From: Syntrophomonas sp. UBA1368
Lineage (GTDB): Bacteria; Bacillota; Syntrophomonadia; Syntrophomonadales; Syntrophomonadaceae
Reading direction: 5' to 3'
DNA length: 36,587 nt
Assembly: GCA_002305965.1 (NCBI GenBank)
Contig: DBRM01000068.1
Span: 1 to 36,587, forward strand
Below, in pieces: positions 32,768 to 36,587 of this stretch. How positions within the stretch are numbered: position 1 is the stretch's first letter; the number at the start of each line of letters is the position of its first letter. The notes beneath the pieces are model-generated. The model was not told the origin of the DNA. It saw only the letters and a program-made list of their open reading frames with translations, and ran no database searches. The position numbers and the translations under genes were made by a program.

Positions 32768-33361
32768 TTGGAGAATTTTCTTTCAGCTTTAGAGCCATTA
32801 TTAAAGGAAATACCCGAACGGGACAGACAATCAATTATGGAAAAATATCGGCAATATTTCGAATTAAGCATCCGTCTGGGGAAAACGGAAAAAGAGATCG
32901 TAGATTTCTTAGGCAGTCCCAAAACAGTGGCTCGCTATATAATAGCCGACTACCTGGTTAAAAAGGCAGAAGCAGATTCTACTTTCAAAAATATTTATAA
33001 AGCAGTAATCAGTACAATTGGTCTGGGTATTTTTAATTTGGCCTTTTTCTTCGGACCATTTCTGGGGTTGAGCGGCGCGCTGATCATCCTCTTTATTGCT
33101 GGTTTGGGAATTAGCTTTGTTGGAGTAGAAATTTTAACAGGTGTTATTGCATATCCATCTTTACCCAATCTCATCGCCTTACCTGCGGATCTTTTTGCTG
33201 ATACATTTACTAGAATGGGCACCTTCTTTGTCTCCATAGGATTGATGGCCTTGGGTCTGTTGTTCATAATCGGAGATTATATTCTGGTGGGAATTTTTTA
33301 TCGCGGTACGCTGAAGCACTTAAAATTCCATTTAAGCAGTTTGACAAAGGAGGCTTTCTAA
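32768..33361 (+). CDS. HAAS/DUF1700-like membrane protein
   Basis: 197 residues. The soluble N-terminus (1-70: FLSALEPLLKEIPERDRQSIMEKYRQYFE, then EKEIVDFLGSPKTVARYII) matches the helical HAAS/DUF1700-type signalling domain, usually encoded next to a PadR repressor. Four hydrophobic segments follow at about 80-100, 104-125, 130-150 and 155-180. No PadR gene is adjacent here. TTG start after GGTGG. Its stop is directly followed by the ATG of a 34-residue membrane peptide. Confidence 0.75.
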   Translation: MENFLSALEPLLKEIPERDRQSIMEKYRQYFELSIRLGKTEKEIVDFLGSPKTVARYIIADYLVKKAEADSTFKNIYKAVISTIGLGIFNLAFFFGPFLGLSGALIILFIAGLGISFVGVEILTGVIAYPSLPNLIALPADLFADTFTRMGTFFVSIGLMALGLLFIIGDYILVGIFYRGTLKHLKFHLSSLTKEAF

Positions 33362-33466
33362 ATGTTCGGCATCAGCCTTAAAAAAATCATCACCTGGTTA
33401 ATTTTTATTATATTTGGAAGTTTTACTGCGGCTCTTATCCTCTACCTTTATAGTGGCTGGCTATAA
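33362..33466 (+). CDS. 34-residue single-helix membrane peptide
   Basis: A short frame, MFGISLKKIITWLIFIIFG and on to YLYSGWL, starts with the ATG right after the TAA of the HAAS-like gene; GGAGG lies eight bases upstream inside that gene, so translation is coupled. Positive residues K7-K8 precede one hydrophobic helix of about 22 residues, predicting a cytoplasmic N-terminus. No homolog is recognised. A small accessory partner of the upstream membrane protein is likely. Confidence 0.7.
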   Translation: MFGISLKKIITWLIFIIFGSFTAALILYLYSGWL

Positions 33467-33525
33467 ATTATGCATAATTGAATTTTTAATTAATAAGAAG
33501 AAAAATAAAAAGTGAGGTAGGTTAC

Positions 33526-34047
33526 ATGCAAAACAATCCTATTGTTACCCTGGAAATGGAAAAGGGCGGTCAGTTAAAAATAGAACTGTTCCCCGATATT
33601 GCTCCTAACACAGTCAATAATTTTATTTCTTTAGTTAAGCGGGGGTTTTACGATGGTTTGATATTCCACCGCGTGATTCCCGGGTTCATGATTCAGGGTG
33701 GCTGTCCGCAAGGCAACGGTACCGGGGGACCTGGTTATCAAATCAAAGGTGAATTCACTCGTAATAATTTTCCGAATACCTTAAAACATGACCGGGGTGT
33801 ATTGTCAATGGCAAGAGCTGCTAAACCAGACTCAGCCGGTTCTCAGTTTTTCATAATGGTGGATAAGGCACCTCACCTGGATGGTGATTATGCAGCTTTT
33901 GGTACTGTTATAGAAGGAATGGAAGTAGTTGATGCCATCGTAAATACAAAGCGCGATTTCAGAGACAAACCCTATGAAGAACAAAGAATCAAGTCCATGA
34001 CCGTTAACTGCTTTGACAAGGAATATCCAGAACCTTTAAAAGCGTAA
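33526..34047 (+). CDS. Peptidyl-prolyl cis-trans isomerase, cyclophilin type
   Basis: 173 residues, cytoplasmic single-domain cyclophilin. Active-site pieces: FHRVIPGFMIQGG (catalytic Arg), MARAAKPDSAGSQFFIM, and the HLDGDYAAFGTVIEGM loop. The usual GSQFFI Gln/Phe are present; the tryptophan of eukaryotic forms is replaced, as in most bacteria. ATG start, GAGGTAGG seven bases before. Ends at a strong terminator. Confidence 0.95.
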   Translation: MQNNPIVTLEMEKGGQLKIELFPDIAPNTVNNFISLVKRGFYDGLIFHRVIPGFMIQGGCPQGNGTGGPGYQIKGEFTRNNFPNTLKHDRGVLSMARAAKPDSAGSQFFIMVDKAPHLDGDYAAFGTVIEGMEVVDAIVNTKRDFRDKPYEEQRIKSMTVNCFDKEYPEPLKA

Positions 34048-34066
34048 TAGATTTGGCTGCGTAAAG

Positions 34067-34099
34067 AAAAACCGGGATAATTATTTATCCCGGTTTTTT
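34067..34099. terminator. Bidirectional terminator between the cyclophilin and the YycJ-like gene
   Basis: Perfect ten-pair stem ACCGGGATAA/TTATCCCGGT (34071-34080, 34085-34094) with loop TTAT, extended by A on the left and T on the right, giving a U-run for both convergent genes. Confidence 0.9.
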
Positions 34100-34142
34100 C
34101 ATGCAACTTATAACCTCACCTTTAGACAGAGGTATTATGTCA

Positions 34143-34919
34143 TTAAATGACCTGGCTTACAGTCTGCGAGGGAAAGGTGGGAAATAAAAAAACATCTTGC
34201 CCGACTACTATGCCAGCGTCACGCAAAACTTCCCTTACAGTCTTGTCTGCCAAATCCGGATGATTATTCTGTTGACTCAAATGTGCCAGCATCACCTTGG
34301 TACCTGATTTATGCGGGATACGCGCTAAAACCTGAGCCGCCTGCCAATTGGATAGATGCCCCTTGCTGCTCCTGATGCGCTGTTTTAAAATTTGCGGATA
34401 AGGACCGTTTATTAACATGTCTACATCATGATTGCTTTCCAGCACCATCAAATCAGCACGGGCTAATGCCCTTTCGATCGTAGGGGTTACAATGCCCAGA
34501 TCAGTTGCAATAACCATTTTCTTCCGGTTGTGATAAAAGCAAAACCCGATTGGATCCGCAGCATCATGGGAAATACCAAACGGCTCTATTTCCGTTTCTC
34601 CCAATATAAAATGGCCTTCAATTGCTTGTACACATTCAGCCGGCAAATTTCCCATGCAGCCTATATTCTGCCAGGTACGGCAACGGGTATAAACAGGTAT
34701 TTTATACTTGCGCACCAACACGTCCAGACCATTTATATGATCACTATGCTCATGTGTAATCAGAACACCTGCTAATTCGCTTACCCTTACACCCAGTTCG
34801 GCCAAACCCTTTTCGATTCTGCGGTTGCTGATTCCTGCATCAACCAATATTTTGGTGGATCCCATCTGAACGAAAACTGCATTACCTGTGCTGCCACTGG
34901 CAAGTATATGTATTTGCAT
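34143..34919 (-). CDS. Metallo-beta-lactamase fold hydrolase, WalJ/YycJ type
   Basis: 258 residues. LASGSTGNAVFV at the start, the THEHSDH motif (H56, H58, D60, H61), ATDLG, and the later LESNHDVDML and LAHLSQQNNHP with metal-binding His are characteristic of YycJ/WalJ exonuclease-like proteins, linked in Firmicutes to cell division and DNA repair. In B. subtilis yycJ is in the walRK operon; no walRK genes are in this window. ATG start with GGGAG. A possible promoter is TTGACT at 35001-35006 with TATGGA 17 bases later. Confidence 0.87.
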   Translation of the reverse strand: MQIHILASGSTGNAVFVQMGSTKILVDAGISNRRIEKGLAELGVRVSELAGVLITHEHSDHINGLDVLVRKYKIPVYTRCRTWQNIGCMGNLPAECVQAIEGHFILGETEIEPFGISHDAADPIGFCFYHNRKKMVIATDLGIVTPTIERALARADLMVLESNHDVDMLINGPYPQILKQRIRSSKGHLSNWQAAQVLARIPHKSGTKVMLAHLSQQNNHPDLADKTVREVLRDAGIVVGQDVFLFPTFPSQTVSQVI

Positions 34920-35020
34920 CTCTTACTCCCAAACTATCATTGTGCTTTCTCAAGTATTATAGCGTAAATTGATCTCTTCCATAGAAATAAATTTACATAA
35001 AGTCAAAAGCCAAACGAATA

Positions 35021-36556
35021 TCACGATTCCTTTTCGATAACTGACACAGCTACATCAACGGTGCCGTTTCTTAAAAAAGGATGCCGCGCCAACAAGGCAA
35101 ATTTGCCATCCTTATTTAAATCAACCGCAAACGGCTGCATATTAACATCCGCCGCCCAAGGATACAAAGCGTTACCGGTTGGAATAAACTTATGATTTCT
35201 GGTCAGTGCAGCCTGCCAGTCACCCAAGAGGCAGTTAACCACCAAAATATCACTGATACCATCACCATCAAAATCACCGGTCAATGGCGTCCACCCTGGC
35301 CCCACCCCCCAGTTTCTCAGCCATATCGCGTCTCCATTTTGAGGCGCAGGCACAAAACGATCCCCTTCACTGAAAGCAACCTGCCATTCACCCTGTTCCG
35401 GGTCCCAAACCACCACGTCATCAATACCGTCACCGTCAAAATCACCTGTAAAAGGCTTCCACCCGTTGCCTACCGCCCAGTTGGAAAGCATTAAAACATC
35501 ACCAAAGGAGATTTTATCAGTCTGGCGGTTGGGGAAGTTCTCCAACAAGCACGGACAATAATGCCATGTGCCATTAACAGCTGACCAGATGACCAGTCCG
35601 CTTTCGGCGGCGTCCCTAAATGAACCGGTCATGACCTGCTTGTCAATACCAGGGAAGAAATTGGTCTTACGGGTCGAAGGCACAAAATCAACCAAATTGA
35701 TCATGGATACGAAAGTAAAACCTCGCTCCTTAAAAGCACGGATAAGCCTTTTTAAATAAGAATTCTCAGCGTAGGTGCAGCCAGATCCTGCCAGTTCTAT
35801 AAAACTAAACTCTAAAAAGGGATGATAGAAAAATGACGCGAGTTCGCCTTCTCCATATCCATCAAGGGCATCAATAATTCCCGCGATAGTCTCCTCGGCC
35901 CGCATACCATCCACATAATATAAAGGTGTTGGTATATATATGACCCCTCTATAAAAAGGAGAATCCCGGTCGATGATACTTATCCTTTTGAAATCATTGG
36001 TCCAGGGATTGTTTTCATAAAATATCCCTGCCCAGGCCTCCATAATTTCCCTCTGGATATTCGAAGCAGTATAATGGGGCGTTGAAAGCCCCCAGCTTAA
36101 AGTGATATCAGATTTCTTGAAGCATTCATAGCCGGCTTTCATTCTGCTTGATGCATAAGAATTCATAAATGTTATCCGATCTGAAAGCGCGTCGGGAGAA
36201 TCATCAGGGGGACAGTTTTCAGTACATTCGGCACTAAAAAATTCATCACCAATGGCACTGATTGAATTACTGAATTGGTGGGTATAGCCGTGCATGCCGA
36301 CAGTCCGGCCTGAACTGCACTGATCCATATAATTGATGGTGTCATTAAAAAGCCTTACGTACGGATCATCAAGCATATCGATTGATTTGCTGTGGCCAGC
36401 CGGCGGATCGATAAAGTGAGGAATTAATGAGATATGAAAAGGCACCCGTTCAGATTTCAGATAATCAGCAATGATTCTTAGCTTTTTTAAACTCTCTGTT
36501 GAATTGTAAGGCCCTCCCGGTCCAACATCCTCCAACCTGATGAGTGCATTGCGCAA
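35021..36556 (-). CDS. DUF2334 deacetylase-like domain fused to FG-GAP/VCBS repeats
   Basis: 511 residues. Residues 1-290 form a NodB-like/DUF2334 barrel: D10, H41 (PFHISLIPHFIDP), HGYTHQ (89-94) and YHPF (244-247), resembling metal and catalytic positions of polysaccharide deacetylases. Residues 320-490 hold three propeller-type repeats with calcium loops DFDGDGIDD (372), DFDGDGISD (428) and a weaker DLNKDGKFA (479), each after a W-rich NGTWHY/GEWQVAF/GDWQAAL strand. TTG at 36554-36556 has GAAGGAGG upstream. No signal peptide is visible, odd for such a protein, though the frame stays open to the window edge. Confidence 0.8.
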   Translation of the reverse strand: MRNALIRLEDVGPGGPYNSTESLKKLRIIADYLKSERVPFHISLIPHFIDPPAGHSKSIDMLDDPYVRLFNDTINYMDQCSSGRTVGMHGYTHQFSNSISAIGDEFFSAECTENCPPDDSPDALSDRITFMNSYASSRMKAGYECFKKSDITLSWGLSTPHYTASNIQREIMEAWAGIFYENNPWTNDFKRISIIDRDSPFYRGVIYIPTPLYYVDGMRAEETIAGIIDALDGYGEGELASFFYHPFLEFSFIELAGSGCTYAENSYLKRLIRAFKERGFTFVSMINLVDFVPSTRKTNFFPGIDKQVMTGSFRDAAESGLVIWSAVNGTWHYCPCLLENFPNRQTDKISFGDVLMLSNWAVGNGWKPFTGDFDGDGIDDVVVWDPEQGEWQVAFSEGDRFVPAPQNGDAIWLRNWGVGPGWTPLTGDFDGDGISDILVVNCLLGDWQAALTRNHKFIPTGNALYPWAADVNMQPFAVDLNKDGKFALLARHPFLRNGTVDVAVSVIEKES

Positions 36557-36587
36557 GCAAATTCCTCCTTCATTACCTGCTGTGTTA

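Noticed and set aside
1..36587. tRNA, rRNA, CRISPR, transposase, phage or defence genes
   Set aside because: Scanned for but none seen; the window is chromosomal housekeeping with a few accessory genes.

Overview
This window is a low-to-moderate GC chromosomal segment from an anaerobic, spore-forming-lineage Firmicute (class Clostridia). The evidence is gene content and order. Reading the minus strand from right to left gives argS, a delta-like rpoE, a metal-dependent hydrolase, pyrG, (insertion), spo0F, fsa, glpX, rho, (cell-wall peptidase, radical SAM, yhaM), rpmE, yqhQ, prfA, prmC, sua5 (ywlC), mntP (ywlD), ywlE, rpiB, glyA, comEB, mazG and the atp operon. This is a recognisable version of the Bacillus subtilis rpoE-pyrG-spo0F-tal-glpX-rho-rpmE-prfA-prmC-ywlC-ywlD-ywlE-glyA-atp block. 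Two butyryl/4-hydroxybutyrate-type CoA-transferases suggest a butyrate-metabolising anaerobe such as a Syntrophomonadaceae relative. That family-level placement is inference only.

Layout. (1) 1-3580, minus: F1Fo ATP synthase genes atpZ-atpB-atpE-atpF-atpH-atpA. atpA runs off the left edge, atpI is missing, and a 13-nt-arm hairpin lies between atpE and atpF. (2) 3764-11524, minus: eleven tightly packed genes (rpmE to mazG) that look like one operon from a promoter with a perfect TATAAT upstream of rpmE. They cover translation termination, tRNA t6A synthesis, Mn2+ efflux, protein-arginine dephosphorylation, one-carbon metabolism and nucleotide metabolism. (3) 11692-18599, minus: yhaM and a radical SAM protein, a LysM/M23 peptidase, rho, glpX-fsa and spo0F, with good intrinsic terminators after the peptidase and after rho. 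(4) 18679-22449, minus: an envelope-related run of Yip1, sppA, an atypical alanine racemase and a FemAB-type aminoacyltransferase. (5) 22755-25650, plus: two tandem CoA-transferases, about 84 percent identical by hand alignment. Each has its own leader, and both leaders contain a GAATATTC core. (6) 25702-29926, minus: pyrG, UPF0173, delta-like, argS. (7) 30025-34047, plus: an orphan small protein, a DsrE-like protein with a SufS-like class V aminotransferase, and a HAAS/DUF1700-like membrane protein coupled to an unlisted 34-residue membrane peptide and followed by a cyclophilin. (8) 34143-36556, minus: a WalJ/YycJ-type hydrolase and a DUF2334 deacetylase-like domain fused to calcium-binding FG-GAP repeats.

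The window is mostly housekeeping. The parts most worth following are the CoA-transferase pair and its shared palindromic site, the DsrE/SufS-like sulfur pair, the membrane pair behind a large palindrome, the atypical racemase beside FemAB, the DUF2334-FG-GAP fusion without a visible signal peptide, and the rearranged front end of the ATP synthase operon. No tRNA, rRNA, CRISPR array, transposase or phage gene was seen. Start codons are often TTG or GTG after strong purine-rich ribosome binding sites, so several N-termini below are shorter than the longest open frame.
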